NCBI GenBank assembly: GCA_002964805.2
Contig: PUDQ02000056.1
Span: 372,001-436,000, forward strand
Reading direction: 5' to 3'
Source of the DNA: Trametes villosa
Taxonomy: Eukaryota; Basidiomycota; Agaricomycetes; Polyporales; Polyporaceae
Length of the DNA: 64,000 nt
Part shown: positions 34,092-45,220 of the stretch, piece after piece
Numbering within the stretch: position 1 is the first letter of the stretch
Layout of the letters: each line of letters begins with the position of its first letter
Made by a program: the position numbers and the translations under genes
The notes under the pieces: model-generated
What the model was told of the DNA's origin: nothing
The model's database searches: none
What the model saw: only the letters and a program-made list of their open reading frames with translations

Positions 34092-35805
34092 ATGGTATTC
34101 ACACGTCGAAAGGCGCATCTAAAAGCGGCATTAGAGGTCCGTAGTCAGTGGCATTACCCAGCGAGAAGGACAACTCATCTGGAGACCGACGTGTACTAGA
34201 ATGAACACATTCTAAAGCTCCCTTCAGAGCTGCTCCGCATGATCTTTGACTATTTCATAGATGAGCCTTGCAAGCCGTGGCTCGCGTCCTCGGCCAGCTC
34301 TGTAAGCCACTCATGCCCGAGGTGGAGGCTGCGCTCTACAGGGAAGTTAATCTCGAGAGCTGCAAGCGCGTCTCTATCTTGTGTCGCTCGATTGTCAAGC
34401 GGAAATACCGCGCGGTCTTCGTCCGCAAGCTCGTCATCTCCGTCCGCGGCGGTGCGAGCATCAAGCAACCCCTGAAGAACGCGCTGCCGCTGCTCACGAG
34501 CCTCTCCTGGATTGAGCTCTCGCTCGACGAACCCTCCATCTTTGACACTCTCCTTGACATCCCGTTCCGCCTCCGCAACTGCATCCTCGGCGGGGAGACC
34601 TACACTCCCCACCTGGAGGACATCCTAGCACGGCAGCCCGACATCGAGAGGCTCTCCCTCGCTTTCATGCCAGCATCAGACGAACAAGCACACCCGCAGA
34701 TCTCGCGACCGGATATCCTTTCGAAGCTCCAGGCGCTGACGGTGTTCGCCACCCGCTTCCCCCTCACCACCATCGCGCACCCTTACCACGTTGCCCACCT
34801 CTCGATCATGGGTGCAAGCCACGACGACATCACGCATGTCGTGAACCTGTTCAGCAGCACGCTGGAGACGTTCTGCTTGCTCCGGGTTCTTGACGACGAT
34901 TGCACCGCAGCCTGCTACTGGCCCACATCCACGCTCCGCAACGCGCGCCTCCCGAAGCTCGAGCACCTAAAGGTCACAGACCTGTACGGCCCCTTCACCG
35001 ACGTGCGTCCCAGCCCAGCTCACCCTGTACGGAACTGCGCTGACCCGCCGATTTGACTTCATAGGTCCCTTGCGAGGCGGACGCAATGCCTGTACCCGGT
35101 CTCACACAAGGGTGCCCCGCGCTCAAGACGATCATGTGGAGCGTCGACATGGCGGTCATGGACGACCTCTACGCGCCCGGGGTCGCGCCCGGGGACATGA
35201 TGATGGCCACCTACGCGCGCGTGCTGTTCGACGCGCTCCCCGCGCTCGGGCGGCTCGCGATCCACGAGCTCGGGGACACGATGCGCGGCCCCGAGGGCGC
35301 GATATATGGCGAGGTCTTCCGGCGCGGCGACGAGGGCGTGGTGACGGGCCCGGCGAACGAGCCGATCGACATGGATGCGTGGGCGCTGTATGCGGAGCTG
35401 GTGAGTGTGCGCGCGTCGGATCGTTGTGGGCGCTGGGTTATGCATGCTGACGGGTTGTGTGCAGATGTAGCACCGTGTGGGATATTGATTTCGTTGCCCG
35501 TGCGTTGTGCCATTCATGGCGGGGAGAGTAGACGCGCGAATTCTCTGAATAGGCGCGAATTGGGCTAGTACGACGGAGAGGCCGGGGCGCAGTTCCGCAA
35601 GGCGCATGATGAGGAGCGCGAAGACCGAAAGCGCGTGTGCCGCGAAGCGTCTGCGGCGTTCTTCAGCCCCGCCCAGATGCAGGCGCAGCTGCGGCGCGCG
35701 CACCTCAAGCTGCCGCCGACGGTTGCGGAGAAGGAGCCGGAGGGGAGGGCCCTTCGGGGACAACGGGCGACCGGGGACGAGGACGCCGGAGAGGCCCCTC
35801 CGTAG
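34092..35805 (+). CDS. F-box gene followed by a FunK1 tail exon; apparent frameshift
   Basis: Exon 1 is 34092-34136; exon 2 is 34200-35002 and opens NEHILKLPSELLRMIFDYF, an F-box motif. Between about 34255 and 34290 the frame must shift to continue with VARVLGQLCKPLMPEVEAAL, so there is an indel, an unrecognised intron or an assembly error. The rest, with YREVNLESCKRVSILCRS and a repeat-like alpha/beta region, is open to 35002. Exon 3 (35065-35400) ends ALYAEL. Two endings are possible: a tiny exon ATG-TAG at 35463-35468, or splicing to 35569-35805. The latter encodes REASAAFFSPAQMQAQLRRA and is homologous to the tail of the FunK1-derived gene at 24955. Members of the F-box class are adaptors in SCF ubiquitin ligases. 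The target is unknown. Confidence 0.62.
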
Positions 35806-36534
35806 GAGAGCTGCAAGTAGGGCGGTCCACTTCCGGAATAGCTTAAGGCTGACAGCGGGCTCGACACTTAGCGCACGACGAGGGTGGGGCGGTGGGGGTA
35901 GAAGAGCTTCGCTCACTCGTGTTCGCGCTAGAGCGGCTTCGTAAAGTCAGTGGGTGACGCGCTCTAGCGCTCAGGTCTATCCGTAACACCGTCCGGCGTG
36001 GTCATGGAGAACAAGGAACAGGGGAAGCGGGATGGCAGGAATGAGGGTGTGTCCGCATGCGGGTTCGATCAGAGTGAGATATCGGCGGCGATGGTAAGTA
36101 GCGAGGGGAAGTAGTACATGCCGGTGGGCGTCCCGAGGCATGCGGCACCTCGGAGGACCGCAGCCGTGTCCTGCGAATCGCCACATCGTTTGTTATTGGG
36201 GGTCAGCTCCGGCGTGGGGTTCGTAGGTGAAAGATACATGTATGCTCACAGTATACACAGCCGGTATCCGTACATGAGGCAGTGACAAGGAATGACGAGA
36301 CGATGGATTCAGTATGGGCCACTACCCTATGCCCTCACGCGACCGGGGCATGACCAGCGTGGAGGCAAGCCGTTGCGAAGAAAGCATAGCGGGCATGGTG
36401 AACATTGCTCTAGTAAAAAGAGAGCGCATCCGGACGCGGCTGGGATAGAGCGAAGGAAGGGGCAATGTGCGGCGTGCACGGTTTGCGAGGGGCCCCGGTC
36501 CTAGCCTTCTGCGCAGGACGCGACTCCACCCCAC
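35806..36534. other. Convergent 3' region
   Basis: The first 60 bp (GAGAGCTGCAAGTAGGGCGG and onward) is repeated after the F-box pseudogene near 50143. No other feature is supported. Confidence 0.45.
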
Positions 36535-39427
36535 TCAGCCGGACGGATGGGGATGGCTCCCGCTGCTGGCGACCGAGGCCCCGGACTGCGAGAGCTGGCT
36601 AGAGCTGGTCGAGGCGGCGGACGTCGATTCGTCGGTCCTAGCGCGCTTGACAGGCCTATCGACGGTGCCGCGAGAGCCCTTTCCGCGAGGCGGAACGGCC
36701 TTTTTCATCGCAGCGGCGCGGGGATCGTGGTCGACGAGCTGGTCTTGAACGACCCAGGTGTCCAGCCTAGAGAACACCTCGTCTGGCATGTCTATAACGT
36801 CGGCGATCAGATTCAGCATCCACGGATGGTCGAGAGACCGAGCCGTCGCTTCGACCTCTGCTGTCGGCGCGGATTTCCGGAAGTTCGCCACAGGGTTGAG
36901 GTCCTTGGGAGCCCGCCGCCGCCACTCCGAGTCGTCACGCTCGCGTCGTAATGGCGCGCCCGAGCCCCTCGTGCCGGAGTCCGCCCTGGCAGCGGACAGC
37001 TTCGACAGTTCTGCTTGGTCGCGCTCGTGCCTCAAGACGGCGTATCTGCATCGGAAACCGTCGAGGACGCTTGCGACCAAGGTGTTCATCGGGTTGTTTC
37101 CCACGAAACTGAGCTCTTTCCAGAGCGTATAGAGCCCAACCCGGCCGTTCGTGACGGTGAATCCCTTCAACTGGCTGCATAGACGCCTGCCTTCGTGGTC
37201 CGTCTGGAATGCGTCGAAGTAGTCTTCAACGAATCCCGGCACGTTGAGGATTGTGTGGCGGAGAAAGCGCACGGCGTAGAAGAGCGTGACGTGGAAGAAG
37301 GATTCGAGCTCGTCGGCGACAGCGACGGGGAGCGTCCATTGCGAGTCTACGTGCGCAACAGCCATGAACTGCCAGGTACCCTATGCAGCGCTGTCAGACT
37401 CTGAAAGAACGGGAGGACTAGGACAGTGTGGTAGCTCACGATGCATTCAGGTTGTCTTGCCTTCTCCATGGAGCGGTCCTCTGAGCAAGGCTTCGCAAGC
37501 TCCCAATCCGTTAACACCCCACGCCACCTGACTGTGATCTTCCCTGTGCTCTTAACCCTTACAAGACGAGGGAGAATGAGGACATTGCCTGCGCTGATAT
37601 CGCCATGCAGGAGACCGTGCTTCGTATACGCGTAGTAATGAGCTGCGAGAAGCAATTGTTCAGCAACAATTTCTATAGCACCAATTGCCTGAGGACGTAC
37701 TTTGAACACAGTCCAGCATCAAGCTGAGGAGCTGGAACGTCAACCTGAACTCTTCGAAGGGAAGACAAACGTCCTTCACCGCGACACGATAATGAACGTG
37801 CTGACGTAGGGTCCCTTTGAGAGCCTGCCTATCCGGTTCCTTGGAAGAGAGCGGCGACTCCGGGTTGTCGCCAATCTCTTCGTCAAGAGTGTGGGGACGC
37901 TTGTTGCCGTGGTCGTGTTGAACAAGCGACGTAGAAGCGGTGCCATTCGCCTTACGGCGCTCCTCATCACGTATCCTCTGCTTCACGAGCTCCTGGTATT
38001 GCGCAGTGTAGGCGTATTGATCGCCCACGTCCCCGTGGCAGAGGATGGCCGGAACGATGATGTCGTCGTCTCCCTCGAACCGCTCGAGATGAACGCCTTC
38101 AGGCAGCGCGCCCTCGTAGATAGGGCGCCAGGAGTCCTTCAGGAAAACGAATCGACGCGTACGGGCATCGACAGCAACGTACCCGCGCGTGGCCCGCCCG
38201 AACATCGACGATGAATGGTACATCGGCTTCGCGACCAGAAACACCCGCTCGTCCCTCCCGACCGTGAGCTTGTAGCGTGGCCACCCTGCGGCGAGAGACG
38301 CTCGGAACTTCTCCCGGACATATCTGAACACGCGCGGGTCTCCGTCGACCTCCTCGACCTCTTCTAGGTCCGAGTCTTGGTCCTCGGGTGCGGGTTCGTG
38401 ACTCGCATCGCCATGGCCCGGCTGGGGAGCCTGCTCGGAACCCGGTGCGTCTGTCTGGGTCGCTCTGCGCTCTTTAGCCGTCTTTGCAGGCTGGGACGCG
38501 GTATCTTCCTGCGCATGCGGCCCCGAAGAAGTCGATCCTGGTTGCACGGACGGAGTTTGCAAGGATTTTCCGTGAGGAGGGTGAGCTGGAGGGGGGTTGT
38601 AGTCCTCGGTGCCGTGTTCCATATAATCCATGTCGAGCTTCTCGTCGGGCTGAGCAAGCTCGTCCATCATCCGGAACGCCATCGTGTCAGGTTTGATCAA
38701 CGTCGCGGTCGAGTCCAAGCCCTGCCGTGTTTCGTCGAGCAGAACTAGACGGGTGACAAGAGATAACAGAGGCTCCGGGTTCTTCGCGTAGTTGACCTTC
38801 TGGGACACGATGACGCCGGACCTGTCCCAGCGCACCGCGCGGAAGGAGTCGCCGACGAAGAAGAGGGAGAAGAGCGTGGTCCGGTGTTGATACAGGAAGA
38901 CCTGCCGTGCGTACGCGACGAGCTGAGCGCGGACATCGGCCCGTGAGCGCGCCTGGGACTCTGAGAAGGTTGTCCCTGCGCGGTCGTCCCATAGATCGTA
39001 CCGCGAATCTCGTACAAACGCCAGGTAGAAGCGACAGCAGGCCCAGTCCGGCAAGTCGTCCGCTGGCACTCGGTCCTCAGGATAGATCGCGGCGTCGACT
39101 TTGAGCTGCGCGCGATTCGACGTGACATACCCCGAAAGCGCCGCCTTGTATTTGTGAGGCATTACGACGGAGTTGAGGACTTTGACCTGTAGCAACCGTT
39201 GAGTAGGTAGTGAACGCGGCGACATACGGCACCCAGCTTACCAGGTTCTCCGCAATCACACCCGGGGCCTTCTTTGAGTCCGCGCTGCTGCAAAGCAGCT
39301 TGGAGAGGGCGCCCTTCACTTCGTCCACCGCCTTATCATCCAGCTTCGGCTGACCCTTGGCAGGTGGCGTTGGGAGAAGATCTTCGACGAAATCAGCAAG
39401 CTCTACGAGGACACTTGTGTTCATCAT
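36535..39427 (-). CDS. Full-length FunK1-type kinase with HRD changed to HGD
   Basis: The exons are 39242-39427, 37701-39186, 37440-37642 and 36535-37380, giving about 906 residues. The start is taken at ATG 39427 (MMNTSVLVELADFVEDLLP). The upstream sequence is related to the longer N terminus of the gene at 27973 but has decayed, so this protein has lost about 60 residues. The N-lobe has GRATRGYVAVDARTRRFVFL and KDSW. The catalytic loop reads HGLLHGDISAGNVLILP: the HRD arginine is glycine, while Asp and Asn remain. GVLTDWELAKP is intact. Exon 4 begins GTWQFMAVAHVDSQWTLP and ADELESFFHVTLFYAVRFL, and the C terminus has VKRART. HRD arginine loss often changes activation-loop control, so activity may not depend on loop phosphorylation. 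Confidence 0.88.
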
Positions 39428-40311
39428 CCAGCAGCCTTGGAAAGTAGCAGAGAGTTGCGGAATTCTGGGGCGACCCGTGCTTGCGAGGATTGCAGTTGTT
39501 GATGTTGCCTCCAAGTCAGGCCGGCAACCTCTTGTACAGACTAATCGTCTGGCCTTGCGGGGCTACGAAGGAGGTCCTGCGGATTCAATAGCGTCAGAGG
39601 CTCTCATGATGAAGCGCTAGAGAAACAGTGTACAAGTGAGATGAAGACATACAGAGAAGGCGTCCCGTGCACAGTTTTTTTTGTCCGACTTGGCGGGCGA
39701 GCTCGAGTTTGCTTAACGGGCGACGCCGCGGTATGTGAAGTGCCGTGTGGGTCTAAATAGCGGCTGAGATACTCAACCCCAGCAGTGCATTTGGAACGGG
39801 TTAAACGAGATGGGAAGACAGTGAGGACAGTTTGAAGCTCACTCGAGGTCGTGGTTGAATGCAAGCAGCCCGCGCCGACAAGCGCTCGTTGTGGCTATGA
39901 TCAGCATAGTCACTTACCTCCGATCGCACCGCCGGCGGAACACGACCGAGGCTGTAACAAGTTGAACCTACTAGTACGAGGCGGCGTGCATGCGAGTAGC
40001 AATTATATACTGGGCAGTACTAGAAACACGCATGATTTATTCACATTCGTCGACGGTCGTATCTTACAAACATCGTCGTATACTGAGTCCATTGCGGGCT
40101 CTCGGGCTCGTTCACAGGCTACAAGATAATCTGGCTAACCCTCCGTTCACAATAAGCGGACGGCGTATACCACACAACATCCAGAGTCTCGGCATGGGGT
40201 AGCGTTTGCGCGGCGCGACGTGTAGATCTTGATGGGTGCGATCGCCCCCGTGCTGTGTCTGCCGATACTACCGACGTTGGGGTATCTGTCTGCCTCTTGT
40301 TTCGTGTTTCT
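39428..40311. other. Promoter side of the HGD kinase and 3' flank of copy C
   Basis: About 39815-39865 holds the shared FunK1 upstream element in a diverged form (GAGGTCGTGGTTGAATGC). About 40115-40311 is the conserved 3' flank of copy C, matching the flank of copy A. No coding exon is supported. Confidence 0.5.
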
Positions 40312-42227
40312 TCAGGCATCGTTGTCGCTTTCGTCGTCGTCATCACCGTCGTCGTCGCCGTCAGCAGCGGCGGCGTCGATGGCGCGGGCCGTCGCAAATG
40401 CCTCCGCATCAGCGGGAGCGTCGAAGGCCACGCCCTGTCAGAAAGAGAACGTGAGCCCTTCAGATTAGAACTCAGGTGTGCGTTGGGTCGCGTCCCAAAC
40501 ACAGAACGCACCTCGGTCAGCGGCGTCTCGCCGTACCAGCTGGCGATCGTCGGGTAGATCTCGACCCACTCCTCGCGGCCGTCGTCCGAGGTGAGGCACG
40601 CGGCGCCGCTGTGGGACGTGACGAATGCTTTGCCGTAAGACGTGCCCGACTTCTTGATCGCGGCGATGACGTCCTGCTCGGCCTGGTTGCAGCTGCCGCC
40701 GGCGGGGAGGGTGAGGGTGAGCAAGCCCGCGATGTCGGAGCCCTGCGGGAATTGCCTTGTCAGCGCTTCCGAGCCGCAGAGAGCGTAGTAAAATCGAGGG
40801 AATTTGTACCTTGATAACAATCTTGGTGTGGGGATACACTTGGGCCGGGAGATGGTTGGCGATGGTGTTCATCCCACGGCTGACGATGTTGGGCATGGTG
40901 AAAGTGATGTTGGCCGTGTACGTGACCTGAGTCTGCGATGGAAGGCACCAGTATGGTTAGCATCCCTTCCGAGTCGGTTCGTACGCAAAGGAGAGGATGC
41001 ACTTACGACGGCGTCTGCGTCCATGAGACTGTCTTGGGCGACACTGGCCAGGGCGATGGACTTACTCTCGTCAGCGACAACGGTACCCTTGATGGTGCCA
41101 TTCTTCTCGCGAGAGATCTGGATATTGATGCGCTTCTCACTGAGCTGGGAGAGATCGGCCTCCCAGGCAGTAGCCTTCTTGTCCAAAGCCGCGGGAAGAA
41201 TCTCCGACTGCTTAACGCTTGCGTTCGCCCAGACCTTGAGCAGGGGGATGTAGTTGATGTAGACCGACGCTCCGTCCCTGGGAGGGCGCATGCAAGCGAT
41301 CAGCGCCCAGAAGGGATCCCCCACATACGTGGATGCGCACTTGACCGGCTTCATGACGAGGACGGTGTCCATCGTCTCCTTGCCGTTCTTCTCGACAACG
41401 AATCCTAGACGCGGCCGGAACTCGTCAGCACTCAGGCTGGTTGACGTGGTTGTGCGGGCAGATGACACCGGGGACGCACCAGTTCCAAAGCGGTCGATGT
41501 CAATCCCGGTCATGTTCCCGACCCGGGATTTGACATTCCCGGCGCCGCCGAACCGCGAAGGCTCCTGCAGTAAAACTGTCAGGTGGCGTATAGAAGCATG
41601 GGTCAGTTAGAACTTGCAGTGAAACTGTATAGCGGCTTCTTGGGCTGACTGTTGTCCAAGAGGAGGTCGGTTGAGTAGCCAGACTAGAAGGAGGCGGTTA
41701 ATACGGTGTTGGGCGAGAGAATAGAGCAGGCGCTATCGTACTGGGACAGCCTGATACTCCTCCATAGTGACCATGTCGGCGCTGTCCACGGTGGCACGGC
41801 ACCCCGCGAGGCTAGCGGTACGTCGTGTTAGGGAACGGTTTTATTCGCAGTAAATGCTACGCACTTGTCAGTCCAGACAACGGTCTGAGAGCCTGATAAA
41901 GCGGTAAGCGGGATATCGGAGGTTCGTCGTCGCGCGAACGGGAATTTACCTCCTTCGTTGAGCTCAAAGACCCTGTGGTGACGCGATTGTGAGGCTCAGG
42001 TAAGTCACACTAGCAGTCTCGGGCGATGAAAGGTACTGACTTCCAGGCTACGGGGAAAACGTCCTTGAAGGCGACGCCTCCGGACGGGACGAAGGCCAAA
42101 GCGAGCTTGCAGGAACCGCGGAACTCGGGGCTACGATATCATCGTCAGCACTATGAGCTCGACGTCCGAGCACCGGGGCGAGCACTCACGCGAGAGCGAA
42201 AGTCAAGCTCTTAGAGGTGACGGACAT
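40312..42227 (-). CDS. Unrecognised 12-exon family protein, copy C
   Basis: Exons (minus strand): 42190-42227, 42041-42130, 41950-41972, 41865-41892, 41742-41811, 41618-41683, 41480-41564, 41341-41404, 41007-41277, 40810-40932, 40512-40742 and 40312-40434, giving 403 residues. It starts MSVTSKSLTFALAPEFRG and ends with an Asp-rich tail. VPLLKVWAN of copy A is IPLLKVWAN here, and KATAWEADLS is the same. Intron 6 has a GCAAGT donor. The gene is intact and closest to copy A, including the 3' flank, yet lies on the opposite strand about 25 kb away. I do not recognise the family. Confidence 0.82.
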
Positions 42228-42331
42228 GGCTTGGAAGTGCGGGTTGGTGGTTCGAGTGGGTTATAGATGGTGGTGGCTGGGCTGGGAGCTATACGATGAA
42301 GGTGCTGGAGAATTGCGGTGTCCTAGGCCCC

Positions 42332-42340
42332 TTTATATAG
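42332..42340 (-). promoter_or_regulatory. TATA box of copy C
   Basis: TATATAAAG on the minus strand, about 110 bp upstream of the ATG at 42227, the same distance as in copies A and B. Confidence 0.75.
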
Positions 42341-42960
42341 CCGTTCGAGGTCGGGCACGAATGCGCAGGGTTATCCTGAAAAAATTACCGTACCGTCAAC
42401 AACAAAGCTCCGGAGTTCTGTTGTCTCCGTACGTCCACCGTAGCTCTCGGCGTTGGTTTCGACGTGCAATCAACTAACTTGCAGGATTCGTAGAATGGAG
42501 ATTCGCTGTTCGTGCAATCGACTGACCTCCGGTGTCCGATGTCTTCACATTTGGCGTATGGTTTGACTGCGCACGTAGGTCAAGAAGCGGACCATCGGCG
42601 GTCTCGGGCTGAGAAGTGCGTAGAACAGTCCGCACACGCGCCACTTGAGCGTTGCGGCAGGACACAGAGTCACACCATGGTAGAAGGAGGTGCTCGGCCT
42701 GCACCGGCGGTGGTGGCACGAGAACACGCCGAACTCACCAAGGGACCTATGACGCGCTCTCCCGTAGGAACGGGAGTTGCGGGAGGCTGTCCATAGTGCT
42801 TCTCAGTTTCGTAGCTTCGAGGGAGCCAGATGTCAAGACTGACCGAGTAGCGCACGATTTGTTGCGGATTGATACATTTGTAGACGCCTGCCATGTCAGT
42901 CATACAGGGTGCATTCAAACCAATTCAAAGCGAAGGACGTGCACTTTCTAGAGGTTCTGC
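42341..42960 (-). repeat. Conserved upstream block of copy C
   Basis: The minus strand matches the upstream blocks of copies A and B (CTGCGCATTCGT, GGACACCGGAGGTCAGT, CACAGCCTCCCGC, GGCAGGCGTCTAC). This fixes the duplicated unit as promoter plus gene plus 3' flank. Confidence 0.8.
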
Positions 42961-43784
42961 TGAGAGAAGCTCTGTGATAACATGAAGGGACTCGGTGCGG
43001 CGTCCATACACAGATATGGGAGACGCGTGGAGGCCCGCCTCGGTGCGTGCGCACTCGGCCCTCAGCGCTCAGCTAGCGGATCATCGTTGACATCGATAGA
43101 GTATCAATCCCAGATAGAACACGTCTCACAACGCAACTACCGCGGTGCTTACACTTTGTTACCTTCCTTTACGAGTACAGATTATCGCTTGCGCAACCAC
43201 GGCATAGGCTTTGAGGCCCCTCCTGAGGGAGTCCGTTCTTCAGCTCAATACTTGGGTGGTCTGCCACGCCGGCGGCCGGAAGAAGTCAAGACTTCGCAGT
43301 CATACGCCATGACCTGCGCAGAGCTTGTGATTTCTTTTGATTCTCGAGAAAATAGCGGCGAAATCATACCAGAAATATTCGGGCTGCCACCCGGAGGGTC
43401 GCGCGGGCCAGAGTAGCAGTGCGAGGAGCGAGAAACTTGCGAGGAGCGAGCGCTTGACTCTGCGGTGGCTATGATCCCACCTCCCAGAAAGGAAGGACGA
43501 ACTTGGTCGTTGTGGTGAGTAGGCGCCCATACTTGGGCTCTCAACTCGACCACGACTTGGACTCGGATTAGCCCTACGAGATTGCCTATTGTCTTGCCCT
43601 CGCCGTCTCCTGCTTGATTTCCTCTTTTTAACCCGTGTTTGGCGTGTTTCACTTAGCTAGGGCTCGCGTATCGCCGTATTTGAGCCACGCGTGGCCATCT
43701 TAGCCACCACTTTCTCGAGCATATCTACCCGCCTGCTCGCTCGTGTTTGCGCACCTATCTTCCCCCTCTCGATTGCTCTCAGAC
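42961..43784 (+). promoter_or_regulatory. 5' region of the tail-only FunK1 gene with the shared element
   Basis: Near 43548-43612 the plus strand reads CTCGACCACGACTTGGACTC, then CCTATTGTC and CCGTCTCCTGCTTGATTT, like the element before the full-length kinases. From about 43685 to the ATG the sequence closely matches the minus strand just upstream of the chimeric gene at 27046 (TTAGCCACCACT, CTCGAG, TATCTAC, CGTCTGCTCGCTC). Confidence 0.55.
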
Positions 43785-44698
43785 ATGCCCGAAAGACAAC
43801 CTCTCATTTCCACAGTACTCACTGGCGGCTACGAGAGTATTCCGAGCCAGAGCAACGCCGCGTTCACAGATCCTGTCAAACAGGGATTCTCGGCCAATTG
43901 GGAGCTGGCCAAGGATGTGCCGAAAGACGTTTCGAAGCATCGCGAGAGACCGCCAAAGTGGGCGGTACGTTACTCTTCTACCCAATTGCTGGTTTTTCCT
44001 TCATGTGCTCATCCTCTCGTTAGGGAACTTGGCAATTCATGTCCGTTGCCAACGTAAGGCACCCCGAGCAACCTGTGACCGTTGCGGACGACCTCGAGTC
44101 GTTCTTCCATGTGCTTCTATATCACGCCATTCGCTATCTTCGGCATAACCTACCGAAATCCGTCACGTCCTTCATCGTTGAGTACTTCGACACCTTCACA
44201 CTAGTCGACGCCGACAAGATCGAATGCAGCACCATCAAGGACCACGCGATGTCTCTAGGCGTGGTGAAGGTCGGCTCCAAGCCCCTTACGTTCCGGTTCG
44301 ACGACGATGGGAGCACTGTGCATCCCCTCAACGCGCTGCTGCGTAAATGGGCCGACTACTTCGTATGCCGGTATACAATTCTGAACCGGCAAGACGACGA
44401 CAAGCCTGTTCCTGTTGCACAAGGGGGCCGGACGAAGCCTCGATCTGCCGTCGCCACGATGAAGGAGGATCATCCTAATCTATTCTCCGACTCGGACTCG
44501 GAGGACGAACTTCTGGATGACGCCTGCGAGAACTCAGCACCTACTGCGATCCGATCCGATGCCGAGGTGGAGGAGAAAGGCAAAGCACTGGACACGCACC
44601 GCGCAACGATCAAGCTCCTCAAGTCATTCATCCGGCCCAGATCCGGCTGGGAGTGGTCGACAGACGACGTGGTTGGAGACCAGCTCGGCGACAGCTAA
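43785..44698 (+). CDS. C-terminal-only FunK1 gene with its own first exon
   Basis: Exons 43785-43964 and 44024-44698 (59-bp intron, phase 0) give 284 residues. Exon 1 (MPERQPLISTVLTG...) enters kinase homology only at GFSANWELAKDVPKD, the DFG-equivalent segment, where the usual GVLTDWE Asp is Asn. Exon 2 begins GTWQFMSVANVRHPEQPV and carries ADDLESFFHVLLYHAIRYL, an acidic linker and WSTDDVVGDQL. It has no N-lobe and no HRD. The frame is fully open and the promoter is shared with the chimeric gene at 26464, so this is a recurring gene type, not random debris. It may act as a decoy or scaffold for full-length paralogues, which is inference. Confidence 0.78.
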
Positions 44699-45220
44699 AT
44701 GCTAAGAGGTACATCGTCGACAGAACAGGCTCCTTGATGAAGTTGGCGCGCGACCACGACAGGGGACCTCTGGATCGGAGTCGCTCAGCATGCAGTACAG
44801 ATACATGAGGTTATGACATTCCGTGAGAAGGTACAACGGGACGAAGGCGTAAGCAAAGGCAGATGGCGCGTGGAAAGACGGCAAGGGGAGAGGGGTCGAA
44901 CACTCGATACTCGCGACGCAGGCCGACACGAGGAGCGGACACGAGGAGGAGCGGGTGGGCGGCATCGGGGTACCAGGACATTCAATCGCAAGGTGAATGT
45001 GCATCGTGTCGGCGCAGGGAGACTGTCGAGGGTCTGCGTGTACAATCTCGGTGATCTCGGGGTGGTGGTCAGGGCGGGCTGAGCGCTGAGCGAGTGGCGA
45101 ATACATATTGCAGGTCCGGCAGATCTGAGAAGCATCCGCCCGAGCACGACCGTTCCCGATCCAGACGGGGGCCAGTCATAGGGCGCGCAGCGGGAAGAGC
45201 ATCCAAGACCGCCGATGTGC
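44699..45220 (-). repeat. Convergent region with a fragment like the 3' flank of the DUF6534 gene
   Basis: On the minus strand about 44885-44995 reads CCCCGATGCCGCCC, CTCCTCGTGTCCGC and GCGAGTATCGAGTG. This resembles 63147-63235 just after the DUF6534 gene (CCCCGATGCCGCCC, CTCCTCGTGTCCGC, CGAGTTCCGAGCG). It may be a remnant of a duplicated DUF6534 3' end. No coding sequence is supported. Confidence 0.4.
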
